From Halococcus thailandensis JCM 13552 (GTDB taxonomy: Archaea; Halobacteriota; Halobacteria; Halobacteriales; Halococcaceae): a stretch of 64,000 bases of DNA. The stretch is from the NCBI RefSeq assembly GCF_000336715.1, contig NZ_AOMF01000174.1:46698-110697 (forward strand), read 5' to 3'. Positions within the stretch are counted from its first letter, which is position 1. The number at the start of each line of letters is the position of its first letter. The notes under the pieces are model-generated. The model was not told the DNA's origin and did no database searches. It was given only the letters and a program-made list of their open reading frames with translations. Made by a program: the position numbers and the translations under genes. This document shows positions 17,960 through 26,848 of the stretch, piece by piece.

Positions 17960-18907
17960 CTATCGGCGGATTTCCTGGAGTCGTTCGAGCAGTTCCAGCA
18001 GCCGTGCGTGACCGGCCGGTGCGTACGCAACCGCGAGGAGCGCGAGCGCACGTGGGTCGCGCTCGCCGGTGACGACTGCCTGCCGGAGTTCGTGCCGTGC
18101 CTCCGAACTCCTGCCGGCGCGCAGCAGTCGCTTGCCGTACTTGTACCGTGCCTTACGTTCGAGCGCCGCACGGTGGGCTGTGAGAACGGGCAGTCGGTCG
18201 GCGAGATCCGCGATCACCGTCAGTTCGGTCTCGTACATCAGTTCGAGATCGGAGCTCATCGATCCTTCCCGGCGGGTGTAGCACGCGAGCGGTTCGGCCA
18301 CGCGCGCGGGTCGGTAGCGAGCGAATAGTCGCGCCCAGAGGTGGCGATCCTCGGCAACCGGCAGGCGCTCGTCGAAGCGCTCGTCGACGAAACAGTCCCG
18401 GCGGGCGAGCACGGTCGGCATCGGCACTCCGCCCTCGTAGAGGAAATCGATGTGGTGGCTGTCGGGATCGTGGACTGGCAGTGCGGACTGCCGGCGTTTT
18501 TCACCATTTTCGACGAGGTAGACGTCCGAATAGACGACGTCGGCACCATCGGCGACGGCTGCGAGCTGTCGGTCGAGTTTCTCGGGCAGCCAGCGATCGT
18601 CGGCATCGAGAAAGGCGATCAGTTCCCCGGTGGCAGCGTCGAGCCCGCGATTGCGCGCCGCTGCGAGGCCGCTGGGCTCCTGGAACAGGTACGTAAAACC
18701 GTCGACGCGGGTGGCGAGTTCGCGTAGCCAGGACACATCGGAGCTATCGACGACGATTATCTCGATGTTCTCGTGGGTCTGGGCGACAATTGATTCGAGC
18801 GCCGGATCGAGATACTCGCTGTCGCCGTAGGTCGGGACGATCACCGACACGAGCGGTCCCTCGCCTCCCTGGAGCGATTCGGGTAGCGAGACCGCTGGAT
18901 CGCGCAT
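17960..18907 (-). CDS. GT2 family glycosyltransferase
   Basis: A 315-residue GT2 enzyme. PLVSVIVPTYGDSEYLDPAL starts the nucleotide-binding fold, IIVVDSSDVSWL follows and LIAFLDADDRW holds the DXD. The C-terminal 90 residues are helical and basic, rich in Arg/Ala/Leu. The ATG at 18907 is preferred; one at 19000 would add a very basic leader and overlap the divergent phosphatase-fold gene. It returns the map to glycan synthesis after the catabolic block. Confidence 0.88.
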   Translation of the reverse strand: MRDPAVSLPESLQGGEGPLVSVIVPTYGDSEYLDPALESIVAQTHENIEIIVVDSSDVSWLRELATRVDGFTYLFQEPSGLAAARNRGLDAATGELIAFLDADDRWLPEKLDRQLAAVADGADVVYSDVYLVENGEKRRQSALPVHDPDSHHIDFLYEGGVPMPTVLARRDCFVDERFDERLPVAEDRHLWARLFARYRPARVAEPLACYTRREGSMSSDLELMYETELTVIADLADRLPVLTAHRAALERKARYKYGKRLLRAGRSSEARHELRQAVVTGERDPRALALLAVAYAPAGHARLLELLERLQEIRR

Positions 18908-19008
18908 CGCCGTCCCTGGTCGGGCGACTCGCTTGAACGTTCGGAGTCGGCTCGGCGAGCGTCGGCGACGGAAAGGTACTAACCGACGTGGTGAGGACAC
19001 GGAAGCGA

Positions 19009-20376
19009 ATGCGGGACGTGCTGCTCATCACCGTCGATTCGCTCCGCGCCGATCACCTCTCGGCGGCCGGCTACGAGCGGGAGACGACGCCGTGCGTCGA
19101 TCGACTCGCGGCGAACGGCCATCGGTTCACGAGTGCCTTCGCCCACGCCTGCGCGACACGGGCCTCGTTTCCCTCGATTCTCACCTCGTCGACCGCGCTC
19201 ATGTACGGTGGCTACGAGCGCCTCTCCGAGAACCGAACCCTCGTCACCGAGGCGCTCCCCGCCGCCTACCGGGCGGGGGGCTTCCACTCGAACCTCTACC
19301 TCTCGGCGGAGTTCGGTTACTCGCGTGGGTTCGACACCTTCTTCGACTCGAAGAGCGACCCGTCGCCGGCAGCCCGACTGAAAGGAGCCGTCGAGGAGCG
19401 CCTCGATGAGGACGGCTGGCTCTACGGCGTTCTGTCGAGAGCGGTCGACACGGCCGAGAAGGAGGCCGGCATCAACGTCGGGTCGGCCTACGTCCGGGCC
19501 GACGAGATCACCGAGAGGGCCATCGACTGGGCCGAGAGCGAGTGCGATGGCCCTCGATTCCTCTGGACGCACTACATGGACGTCCACCATCCCTACCGCC
19601 CGCCCGAGCGCCACCAGCGCGCGCTCGGCGTCGATCTCGTCCCCGAACGCGAGGCGATCAGGCTCCGCCGGAAGATGATCGAGGCCCCCGACGAAATCAC
19701 CGACGACGAACGCGAGACACTGATCGACCTCTACGACGCCGAGATTCGCTTCACTGACACGGAGATCGGTCGATTGATCGAGCACGTTCGGGAGACCTGG
19801 GGCGACGACACGATGGTGATCGTCACCGCCGATCACGGCGAGGCGTTCGGCGAGCACGGCGGCTACAGCCACACGCAGACCTTCCACGACGAGATGCTCC
19901 ACGTCCCACTGATCGTCGACGTCGGGGGCGATGGCTCGGCGACCACCCACGACGAACTGGTCGGGCTAGCCGACGTCACGCCGACGATCGTCGAGTACGC
20001 GGGCGGCGAACAGGCAGAGTCGTTCGTCGGCCACAGTCTCCGCCCGCTGCTCGACGGCGAGGGCGATTGGCCGCGCGAGCACGTCGTCGGCGACTGGGCC
20101 GACGGCAACCGTGGCGGCGGCGAGCGCCGCTTTGCCTACCGCGACCGGCGCTGGAAGTACATCGAGCGCGGGGACGGGAACGTGCTCTACGACCTCACGG
20201 CCGACCCCGGTGAATACGAGAACGTCGCCGACGGTCATCCAGAGGTATGCGAGCGGCTTCGCGGCGTACTCGACGACCATCGAGAGCGGATCGCGGCGAG
20301 CGCCGACGAGCTCCGAACCGTGGAGATGGACGAGAGTACCAAGAAACGCCTCCGCGATCTCGGCTACGCGGAGTGA
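19009..20376 (+). CDS. Sulfatase / alkaline-phosphatase-fold protein
   Basis: A 455-residue member of the alkaline phosphatase superfamily. DVLLITVDSLRADHL gives the N-terminal metal-binding Asp. HACATRASFPSI is the region of the nucleophile; its spacing does not fit the formylglycine motif CxPxR, so a Thr or Ser nucleophile as in phosphoglycerol-transferase relatives is as likely. VIVTADHGEAFGEHGGYSHT supplies Asp/His ligands. It ends RDLGYAE, an ending shared with the next two family members. Lying between a glycosyltransferase and a flippase, it may modify surface glycan with a sulfate or phosphate group, or remove one. Confidence 0.87.
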   Translation: MRDVLLITVDSLRADHLSAAGYERETTPCVDRLAANGHRFTSAFAHACATRASFPSILTSSTALMYGGYERLSENRTLVTEALPAAYRAGGFHSNLYLSAEFGYSRGFDTFFDSKSDPSPAARLKGAVEERLDEDGWLYGVLSRAVDTAEKEAGINVGSAYVRADEITERAIDWAESECDGPRFLWTHYMDVHHPYRPPERHQRALGVDLVPEREAIRLRRKMIEAPDEITDDERETLIDLYDAEIRFTDTEIGRLIEHVRETWGDDTMVIVTADHGEAFGEHGGYSHTQTFHDEMLHVPLIVDVGGDGSATTHDELVGLADVTPTIVEYAGGEQAESFVGHSLRPLLDGEGDWPREHVVGDWADGNRGGGERRFAYRDRRWKYIERGDGNVLYDLTADPGEYENVADGHPEVCERLRGVLDDHRERIAASADELRTVEMDESTKKRLRDLGYAE

Positions 20377-20385
20377 GCGGTAGCG

Positions 20386-21804
20386 ATGCGTATCGGCCAG
20401 ACGTCGATCGTCAACTTCCTCTCGCAGGTCGCCACTTCCGTATTCGGCTTCGTCGTCACCGTCTATCTCGCGCGCGAACTCGGCGATGCGGTGCTCGGCA
20501 ACTACTTCCTGGTGGTCTCCGTGCTGGTCTGGCTGAAGGTACTCGGCGGGCAGGGTATTCAGATGGCCGTCCGCAAGCGCGTGAGCGAGGGGGAATCGGA
20601 GGGGGCGTTCTTCGGCGCGGGCCTCGCCGTTCAGCTGGCCGCGTTCGTCGTGCTCGCCAGCGGTGTGCTCGTCTTTCGCGAGCCACTCAACGAGTACCTC
20701 AGAACCGACGCGGCGTTCGGACTGCTCGCGCTGCTCGCGACGGGGCTGCTCCTCTGGCAGGTGCGCGCGGCGCTCGAAGGCCGCCATCGAGTGGCGCTCT
20801 CCTCGCTGCTCGGCCCGTTCGACCGCACCGCCCGCGGTGCGCTCCAGATCGGCGTCGTGGCGGCCGGTTTCGGGACCGTCGGCTGGTTGCTGGGCGGCTA
20901 CGTCGTCGCCGAACTGCTGACGGCTCTCGTCGGCCTCTCGCTGCTCGCCATCCCTCCTCGACTCCCGACCCGCGAGCAACTCCGGAGCCTGCTGGAGTAC
21001 GCCAAATACTCCTGGTTCTCGGGCATCGAATCGCGCACCTTCTCCTCGATGGACACGCTGGTGCTCGCGATCCCCGCCTTCGCGATCTCGTCGGGCCAGA
21101 TCGGCGTCTACGAAGTCGCCTGGAATCTCGCGTCGGTGCTCGCGGTGTTCGGCGCGTCGGTCAGCACGACGCTGTTCCCGGCGATCAGTAAACTGTCGAG
21201 CGCCGGCGAGGACGGCATCGAGGGGCTCATCGACGACGCGGTGGCCTACTCCGGTCTGTTCGTAATTCCGGGCCTCGTCGGCTGTGTGGTCGTCGGCCGG
21301 CGCGTGCTCGCCATCTACGGTGCGGAGTTCACCCGCGGCTACACGATCCTGCTCGTGCTCGTGGCCGCCAGACTGCTCTACGTCTACCAGTCACAGTTCA
21401 CGAACGTGCTCGCGGCGATCGACCGACCCGACAGCGCATTCCGGGTCAACGTCACCTTCGTCGTCACCAACCTCGTGCTCAACGTGACTCTCGTCGCGCT
21501 TGTCGGCTGGCTCGGCGCGGCCGTCGCCACCGCGACCTCGGCGACGGTCGGACTGGTACTCTCGTACTGGTATCTCCAGCAGTACGTCACGATCCCGATT
21601 CCGATCGGCGAACTGGCGAACCAGGTGCTCGCCGCCGTCGCGATGGGTGTCGTCGTTTTCGTCGCGCGCGGGTTCGCCGGTGCAGGCGTCGCGTGGACGG
21701 TCGTGCTGGTCGCCGTCGGCGGTGGGACGTATTTCGCCACGCTCACCGCTCTCTCGCGGCGCTTTCGGGCGACCGTCCGGCGGAACCTGCCGGCTGTGGG
21801 ATAA
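20386..21804 (+). CDS. Polysaccharide flippase (Wzx/MATE-like, oligosaccharide exporter)
   Basis: A 472-residue membrane protein with about 12-14 hydrophobic segments and no signal peptide. The opening GQTSIVNFLSQVATSVFGF and the KYSWFSGIESRTFSSMDTLVLA region are characteristic of the polysaccharide_synt family in haloarchaea. It should flip a lipid-linked glycan across the membrane. It begins nine bases after the upstream phosphatase-fold gene, so the two are co-transcribed. Confidence 0.9.
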   Translation: MRIGQTSIVNFLSQVATSVFGFVVTVYLARELGDAVLGNYFLVVSVLVWLKVLGGQGIQMAVRKRVSEGESEGAFFGAGLAVQLAAFVVLASGVLVFREPLNEYLRTDAAFGLLALLATGLLLWQVRAALEGRHRVALSSLLGPFDRTARGALQIGVVAAGFGTVGWLLGGYVVAELLTALVGLSLLAIPPRLPTREQLRSLLEYAKYSWFSGIESRTFSSMDTLVLAIPAFAISSGQIGVYEVAWNLASVLAVFGASVSTTLFPAISKLSSAGEDGIEGLIDDAVAYSGLFVIPGLVGCVVVGRRVLAIYGAEFTRGYTILLVLVAARLLYVYQSQFTNVLAAIDRPDSAFRVNVTFVVTNLVLNVTLVALVGWLGAAVATATSATVGLVLSYWYLQQYVTIPIPIGELANQVLAAVAMGVVVFVARGFAGAGVAWTVVLVAVGGGTYFATLTALSRRFRATVRRNLPAVG

Positions 21805-21869
21805 CCGTCGATACCGATGGTGTGGTGAAAGCCGAAGGGGTTTGGCGCTGCGACGCGGTCTTCCGAACG

Positions 21870-22811
21870 ATGACGTTCGCCGACTGGCTCGCCGAAACCG
21901 GAGCGCGGGTCGAGAGCGATGGAATGGCTGGCGTCTGCGCGAGTGCCTATGAACTGTGGATCGGCGCGCTCCGCCGGGCCGACCGCTTCGCCGACCCCGG
22001 CGTCAACATTTACGACCGCTCGTGGGACACGCTCGTGATCCTCGACGGCTGTCGCGCCGACGTTCTCCACGGAATCGCCCACGAATACGAGTTCCTCGAC
22101 ACCCCGAGCACCCACCGCTCGCCTGGCTCGACTTCCTACGAGTGGATGGAGCGGACGTTCACCGAGGAATACCGCAAGGAGATGGAACGGACCGTGCAGG
22201 TTACTGCGAACCCACATTCCCAACGGTTTTTCGACGATGCTGATTTTCGAAAAATCGATCCAGTCTGGCGTGATGCATGGGACGAAACTCGCGGAACAGT
22301 ACTCGCACGTTCGGTGACGGACCGCGCTATCGTCGCTGGCCGTGAGAAAGTCGGAACTGATGACCGTCTTCTCGTTCATTACATGCAGCCACACTTCCCT
22401 TCCGTTCCTGCACCGCTTATGAACGGGGTCGGTCTCGACGATTGGCTCGACGGGTCCGAGCATGCGTGGCAGGGCTTACGTCGGGGAGAATTCACCGAAC
22501 GCGACGTTTGGCTGGCATACGTGGAAAACCTCCGCTATGTACTCGACGACGTGGCGATTCTTCTCGAAAACCTCGATGCCGAGCGCGTCGCTATCACCGC
22601 AGACCACGGTAACGCCAAGGGTGAGTGGGGTATCTATGGCCACCCGAACGTTCCCCTGAACGTCCTCCGGAACGTTCCATGGTTCGTGACAAGCGCGACC
22701 GATCACCGGACGCGCGATCCAGATGTGGATTCAACGACTGATGCGGAACCGTCCGACGAAACGGTTGCCGAGCGACTCGAAGCACTCGGCTATGCAGACG
22801 AAGGTACGTAA
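21870..22811 (+). CDS. Short sulfatase-like protein
   Basis: A 313-residue protein of the short haloarchaeal sulfatase-like group. The first metal site is DTLVILDGCRADVL, HRSPGSTSYEWMERTF probably contains the Ser/Thr nucleophile, and VAITADHGNAKGEWGIYGHP gives the second metal site. It ends EALGYADEGT. It is shorter than its neighbours but has all core sites, so it looks complete. Base composition drops noticeably in its second half and in the next gene. Convergent with the next gene, 15 bases between stops. Confidence 0.82.
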   Translation: MTFADWLAETGARVESDGMAGVCASAYELWIGALRRADRFADPGVNIYDRSWDTLVILDGCRADVLHGIAHEYEFLDTPSTHRSPGSTSYEWMERTFTEEYRKEMERTVQVTANPHSQRFFDDADFRKIDPVWRDAWDETRGTVLARSVTDRAIVAGREKVGTDDRLLVHYMQPHFPSVPAPLMNGVGLDDWLDGSEHAWQGLRRGEFTERDVWLAYVENLRYVLDDVAILLENLDAERVAITADHGNAKGEWGIYGHPNVPLNVLRNVPWFVTSATDHRTRDPDVDSTTDAEPSDETVAERLEALGYADEGT

Positions 22812-22826
22812 TATAGACGACATCAT

Positions 22827-24233
22827 CTACGCGTATCCGAGCGATTCGAGCCGTTGCTGAACTACGGACGATGTTGTGGTGGTTTCCTCAACGGCGCGAC
22901 GTTGAATTCGTTCGCGATGGGTTGCAAGATGGTTCCGGAACCTCTCCGCACTGGCCGTACACTCGTCACCTCTCTCACCGACGATCTCTGCTATCGAGAG
23001 ACCGTCTGGTGTTTCGTATCCGTATCCCGATGCCGTTGCGACGCCGGCCAGTTCGTGATCGGCCTCCGATGGGTCTCCACCGTCGGCGGCGACTCGTGCA
23101 GCGCTTCGGCGGTTGATACCGTGGTGTTCCGCGAAACAAGCGTACGGCTCGTCGGTAGCACTATCAGATTGTTTGACTTCCCATTCGTCGACCGATTCGG
23201 TCGGCAGAGCTCGGCCATCCGATGGAGCGTTCACCTCCATCAGTGCCAGTACCGTCTGGTGAACGTCGAGAATGCTAGTTGGCACGGTACACTGCTGGTC
23301 GGGAACACCCTCCCCCGAGATGATGCACGGTACGTGTGTGAGGGGTGGATACACTCCATATGCATGCTGCCAGACGCCGTGTTCACCGAACATCTCTCCA
23401 TGATCGCTGAGCGTGATGACGTAGTCGAAATCCTCACGAAGCACCGAAAAGATCTCTTCGTAAATATCGGCGAGATAACGGACACTATCGTCGTAAGCCC
23501 GCTCCAAGAGTACGGAATCGATGGGTGGGCCCTCGCCAAGAGTTGCGGCGAGACCGTTGTAGCTATCACCGTCCTGTAATGAATCGCTATCGGACCGTCG
23601 ATACGATTCGGGTGGTTCGTATGGCCAATGAGCCTCCATTAGGTTGACGAAGAGGAACTCGTCGCTACCGAAGGAGGTCTCCCGAACGAACTCGAGCGTT
23701 TCACTCGCACCATCGTCGTCGGGCTGTTGGGAAATACCGAGATCCCGTAGTTTGAGCAACGCACCACGTTTTATCGACGGCCATGTCGCACAGTCTTCGG
23801 TGACACAACGCCGAAGCCCGGTGAGATATCGCCATGGCCCGCGGTTGCGTGTTTCCGTGACGAACGTTTCCCAGTCGAAGGTGTCTGTGTCGAGGTTCTG
23901 TACTCGCCACCCGCCGTCGAAGGAATCAAAACCACGGTCGAACGCAAAGGGGGGAGTGATGTTGACGTTGTTCGAGAATCCACGCGTCGTGTGGCCGGAT
24001 TCGCTGAGAGTCTCGGCCAGCGTTGGCTCCGAACAGTCGAGTGTCGTGTTCCCAGCGTGAACGCCGATCTCGCTCGGGTATTTCCCGGTGAACAACGATG
24101 CATGCACGGGAACCGTCCATCTTCCGGTCGCCCACATGTTCTCGAACCGTATTCCCGATAGCCAGTCGAAATGGCGCTGAAACGCATCGTATCGGAGTGT
24201 ATCCAACACCACCAGCGCGACGTTCATCACCAT
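22827..24233 (-). CDS. Sulfatase / alkaline-phosphatase-fold protein, low GC
   Basis: A 468-residue phosphatase-superfamily enzyme. NVALVVLDTLRYDAF provides the first metal ligand, ATGRWTVPVHASLFTG carries a likely Thr nucleophile, and ITLSDHGEMFGEHGVWQHA the second metal site. It ends QQRLESLGYA. Two in-frame ATGs (24233 and 24227) are equally possible starts. The coding sequence is clearly less GC-rich than the flanking genes, suggesting separate acquisition. Third of three family members within 5.3 kb, presumably decorating the cell-surface glycan. Confidence 0.85.
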   Translation of the reverse strand: MVMNVALVVLDTLRYDAFQRHFDWLSGIRFENMWATGRWTVPVHASLFTGKYPSEIGVHAGNTTLDCSEPTLAETLSESGHTTRGFSNNVNITPPFAFDRGFDSFDGGWRVQNLDTDTFDWETFVTETRNRGPWRYLTGLRRCVTEDCATWPSIKRGALLKLRDLGISQQPDDDGASETLEFVRETSFGSDEFLFVNLMEAHWPYEPPESYRRSDSDSLQDGDSYNGLAATLGEGPPIDSVLLERAYDDSVRYLADIYEEIFSVLREDFDYVITLSDHGEMFGEHGVWQHAYGVYPPLTHVPCIISGEGVPDQQCTVPTSILDVHQTVLALMEVNAPSDGRALPTESVDEWEVKQSDSATDEPYACFAEHHGINRRSAARVAADGGDPSEADHELAGVATASGYGYETPDGLSIAEIVGERGDECTASAERFRNHLATHRERIQRRAVEETTTTSSVVQQRLESLGYA

Positions 24234-24253
24234 CGCTATCGTCCGGCTCTGTA

Positions 24254-25117
24254 TTACTCTTTCTCCACGCTCGACTTCGGATAGTCGGCGACGCTCTCGT
24301 GCTCCCAGATCAGGTCGAAGTAGCGCTTGAGCCCTGCCACAAAGGAACCGTTCTCGGTGAGCGCGGCCTGTCGCATCGACAGCGGGACGTCCTTCTCCTC
24401 GACGAGGAGAATTGCCCGCCCGCTCTCGTAGTCCATGCTCGGATCGGCAAGCGTCCCCCGCCACGGCAGTTTCTCGGTGCTGAATCGCACGCCGACGGCT
24501 GGATACTCGCTCTCGATGCGATCGACGAGATCGGCCTGGATCGCGGCGTTGTCGGCGTCGAGCTGCTCGGGATGGAGCAGCAGTACCGCGATGTCGATAT
24601 CGCGCTCGACGGCGTCGGCTAGCGCCGGTGCGACGGTGTCGAGATATTCGATGCTCTTGGAGATGATCCGGAGCTGCTCGTCGGCCTCGTGGTAGAGCCG
24701 CCGGGTCGCGGACTCGCTGGGTTCGCCGACGTCGACGACCGAGAACAGCTCCTCGGTAGGGGTCACGTCTTCGCTCGCGCGCTCGTAGCGCGGCTCGAAC
24801 TCCTCCAGAAAGGCCGCGCGGTGTTCGTCGAGGTCGGCACGAAACCCCTCGTACTCCTGGCGTCGGTTCTCGACGGCGCGCTCGAGGATCGTCTCGGGCG
24901 ATTGGGGCTGGTAGCGCTTCGGTCGTTCGGGGATCACCTTCACGAACCCTCGATCGGCGAGCGCGTCGAGAACGCCATAGATGCGGGCTTTGGGGATGTC
25001 CGTGCTCTCGGCGAGCGTCGGGGCGGTCGTCCGTCCTAGTGTGAACAGCTCCGTCAGTGCCCGTTCTTCGTACTCGGTGAGGCCGACTCTGTCGAGAGTT
25101 CCGGTTGGATCGCTCAT
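24254..25117 (-). CDS. trmB: TrmB family transcriptional regulator
   Basis: A 287-residue DNA-binding regulator. Residues about 10-75 form the TrmB-type winged helix (LTEYEERALTELFTLGRTTAPTLAESTDIPKARIYGVLDAL), followed by a coiled-coil segment and a sugar-sensing C-terminal domain of about 170 residues, shorter than in the longest TrmB proteins. Known haloarchaeal TrmB controls central sugar metabolism in response to glucose. A palindrome matching the published TrmB consensus lies in the intergenic region 70 bases upstream of its start, suggesting control of itself and the neighbouring small gene. It may also govern the sugar-acid genes of this window. Confidence 0.88.
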   Translation of the reverse strand: MSDPTGTLDRVGLTEYEERALTELFTLGRTTAPTLAESTDIPKARIYGVLDALADRGFVKVIPERPKRYQPQSPETILERAVENRRQEYEGFRADLDEHRAAFLEEFEPRYERASEDVTPTEELFSVVDVGEPSESATRRLYHEADEQLRIISKSIEYLDTVAPALADAVERDIDIAVLLLHPEQLDADNAAIQADLVDRIESEYPAVGVRFSTEKLPWRGTLADPSMDYESGRAILLVEEKDVPLSMRQAALTENGSFVAGLKRYFDLIWEHESVADYPKSSVEKE

Positions 25118-25163
25118 GGTCGCCCTCCGGCGGGCGGGGTTGTAAACGCGCCGTCGGGGAAAG

Positions 25164-25209
25164 CTATTTAACGTCCCGGCGTCACGAGTTACTCGGAGAG
25201 CGAGTAACT
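25164..25209 (+). promoter_or_regulatory. TATA box and TrmB-type operator
   Basis: A TATA element CTATTTAAC lies at 25164-25172. A perfect inverted repeat follows: AGTTACTCG (25187-25195), spacer GAGAG, CGAGTAACT (25201-25209), abutting the ATG at 25210. Within it, TACT, eight bases, then GAGTA (25190-25206) fits the TACT-N7/8-GAGTA consensus reported for Halobacterium TrmB. A site downstream of TATA is the arrangement associated with repression in that system. Confidence 0.75.
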
Positions 25210-25317
25210 ATGGAAACGGACACGTCAACCGACGACGATCATCTCGCGGACGTCCCGGACGGCTGTGGCTGCACCGAGATCTGGGAGCATCTGAGCGAAC
25301 AGCGCGACGAGGAGTGA
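25210..25317 (+). CDS. 35-residue acidic small protein
   Basis: A very small acidic protein, METDTSTDDDHLADVPDG followed by CGCTEIWEHLSEQRDEE. The CGC cysteine pair and the WEHLSEQR helix look conserved-protein-like rather than random. The promoter, strong operator and leaderless-type spacing argue that it is expressed. No function is known; the cysteine pair could bind a metal or act in redox, and its position under a TrmB-type site suggests a role linked to sugar supply. Confidence 0.65.
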   Translation: METDTSTDDDHLADVPDGCGCTEIWEHLSEQRDEE

Positions 25318-25377
25318 GCGGTCGGGACGCGACGTGAGTGCCAAAGGGTTTTGCGCGTGGCCCGACCAGAGCCGTCA

Positions 25378-26412
25378 ATGGCCGATCGCGGTGACGTTTG
25401 CGTTCTGATCCCTACCTTCGACGAGGCCGCGACCATCGGGGGCGTCGTCGACGGTTTCGTCGAGCGCGGCTTTTCGAACGTGCTCGTCGTCGACGGTCAC
25501 TCGACCGACGGCACGCGGGAACTCGCCCGCGAGCACGGCGCACGCGTCATCGAACAGTCCGGTCACGGGAAGGGCGGCGGCAAGGGCCAAGCCGTCCGCG
25601 AGGGCGTCGCGCACTCGACGGCCCCCTACGTTCTGATGCTCGACGGCGACGGCACCTACCGTCCGGCCGATGCCAAGGCGTTGCTCGACCCGCTTCTCAC
25701 TGGCGAGGCCGACCACGTCATCGGCGATCGGTACGCCGACATGGCCGACGGTGCGATGACGCGGTTTAACGGGGTGGGAAATCGACTCATCAACCGTGCC
25801 TTCCGCACCGTCCACGGTCGCGACGTCGGCGACGTTCTCAGCGGCTATCGCGCGTTCACTCGCGAGTCGTTCGAGCGGTGCCGACCGACGGCCGAGGGGT
25901 TCGGCATCGAGACCGAACTCGCCGTCGAGTGCGTCAAACACGGCATCCCCACGCAGGTCGTTCCGATCACCTACCGCGCCCGGCCCGCCGAGTCGGAGAC
26001 GAACCTCCGGCCCGTGCGCGACGGCGCGCGCATCCTGCTCACGCTCTATCGCCTGGCCAAGACGAACAACCCCCTGTTCTATTTCGGGAGCGCCGGCGCA
26101 CTCTCGGGGTTCGTCGGTGCGGTTCTGGCCGCCTACGTCCTCGTCGAGTGGCTCACGCTTCGTATCTCCCACGAGGTGCTCGCGGTCGCGGCGGCCTTCG
26201 CGGTCATCGTCGGCGTCCAGCTGGTGATGTTCGGCGTGCTCTCGGACATGATCCTCGCGATCAATCGCGAGCAGACGCGCCGGTTCGAGGGGCTCGTCGA
26301 AAACGTGCGGAACGATTCGCGATCGGCGGCCGACGACGAGCCGCGAGCCGAGCGCGCTCGCGTGGACGACCGGCGCGAGCGCGTGAGCGGGCGGGCGGGC
26401 GAACGCGACTAG
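25378..26412 (+). CDS. aglJ: S-layer glycoprotein N-glycosyltransferase AglJ-type (dolichol-phosphate sugar transferase)
   Basis: A 344-residue GT2 enzyme with C-terminal membrane anchors. VCVLIPTFDEAATIGGVVDGF, VLVVDGHSTDGT and LMLDGDGTY form the GT-A domain; VGDVLSGYRAFTRESFERC is typical of dolichyl-phosphate mannose-synthase-like enzymes; two hydrophobic segments (YFGSAGALSGFVGAVLAAYVL and VLAVAAAFAVIVGVQLVMFG) follow near residues 225-285. In Haloferax, AglJ adds the first sugar to dolichol phosphate in N-glycosylation, and this protein has the same architecture. The neighbouring trmB and the distant aglB fit a genome with scattered agl genes. Confidence 0.82.
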   Translation: MADRGDVCVLIPTFDEAATIGGVVDGFVERGFSNVLVVDGHSTDGTRELAREHGARVIEQSGHGKGGGKGQAVREGVAHSTAPYVLMLDGDGTYRPADAKALLDPLLTGEADHVIGDRYADMADGAMTRFNGVGNRLINRAFRTVHGRDVGDVLSGYRAFTRESFERCRPTAEGFGIETELAVECVKHGIPTQVVPITYRARPAESETNLRPVRDGARILLTLYRLAKTNNPLFYFGSAGALSGFVGAVLAAYVLVEWLTLRISHEVLAVAAAFAVIVGVQLVMFGVLSDMILAINREQTRRFEGLVENVRNDSRSAADDEPRAERARVDDRRERVSGRAGERD

Positions 26413-26729
26413 AAGAGCGAGCGGAGCCGTCCCAGAATCCCGGTGGAGGCCGAGCGGCGGTGGCGCTCGAACACCGGATGGAGCGCGTCGTGTAGTTCGT
26501 CCGCGGAGTCGAACCGTTCCTGGTCCGCGCGATCGAGCGCCGTCGAGAGCGCCAGCCCGTTGCCGGCGGGGTCACAGGGGATCTCGGGGTCGTCGAGCAC
26601 GCGGACCAGTTCCGCCGAGCCGATGGGATAGGAGACGTCGGCGCGGTCGAGGCGCTCGGCGAGCGCGGCGATGCCGAACGCGAGGCTCTCCGGCTCGTCG
26701 GCGTCGTCCTGCGGCGGTCTGACACCCAT
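26409..26729 (-). CDS. Conserved haloarchaeal small protein (DUF5789-like)
   Basis: A 106-residue soluble protein, FGIAALAERLDRADVSYPIG in its first third and FDSADELHDALHPVFERHRRS near the end. I recall this pattern from a haloarchaeal domain of unknown function (DUF5789); the assignment is from memory. Its stop overlaps the end of aglJ by four bases in convergent orientation. No catalytic motif is visible. Confidence 0.65.
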   Translation of the reverse strand: MGVRPPQDDADEPESLAFGIAALAERLDRADVSYPIGSAELVRVLDDPEIPCDPAGNGLALSTALDRADQERFDSADELHDALHPVFERHRRSASTGILGRLRSLF

Positions 26730-26848
26730 GACGGGGCGTAACGACCGAGCAACGAAAAACCTGCGGCACGAACGCTCGTCGATCCCGTTCGTCGGTCGGT
26801 GGGGAGACAGGGTGAAGGTTTATTCGCCCGCCACCGGGAACCGTTCGT

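Noticed and set aside
21870..22811. Short sulfatase-like gene as a truncated pseudogene
   Set aside because: It keeps both metal sites, a candidate nucleophile segment and the family's C-terminal tail, and short members are normal in haloarchaea.
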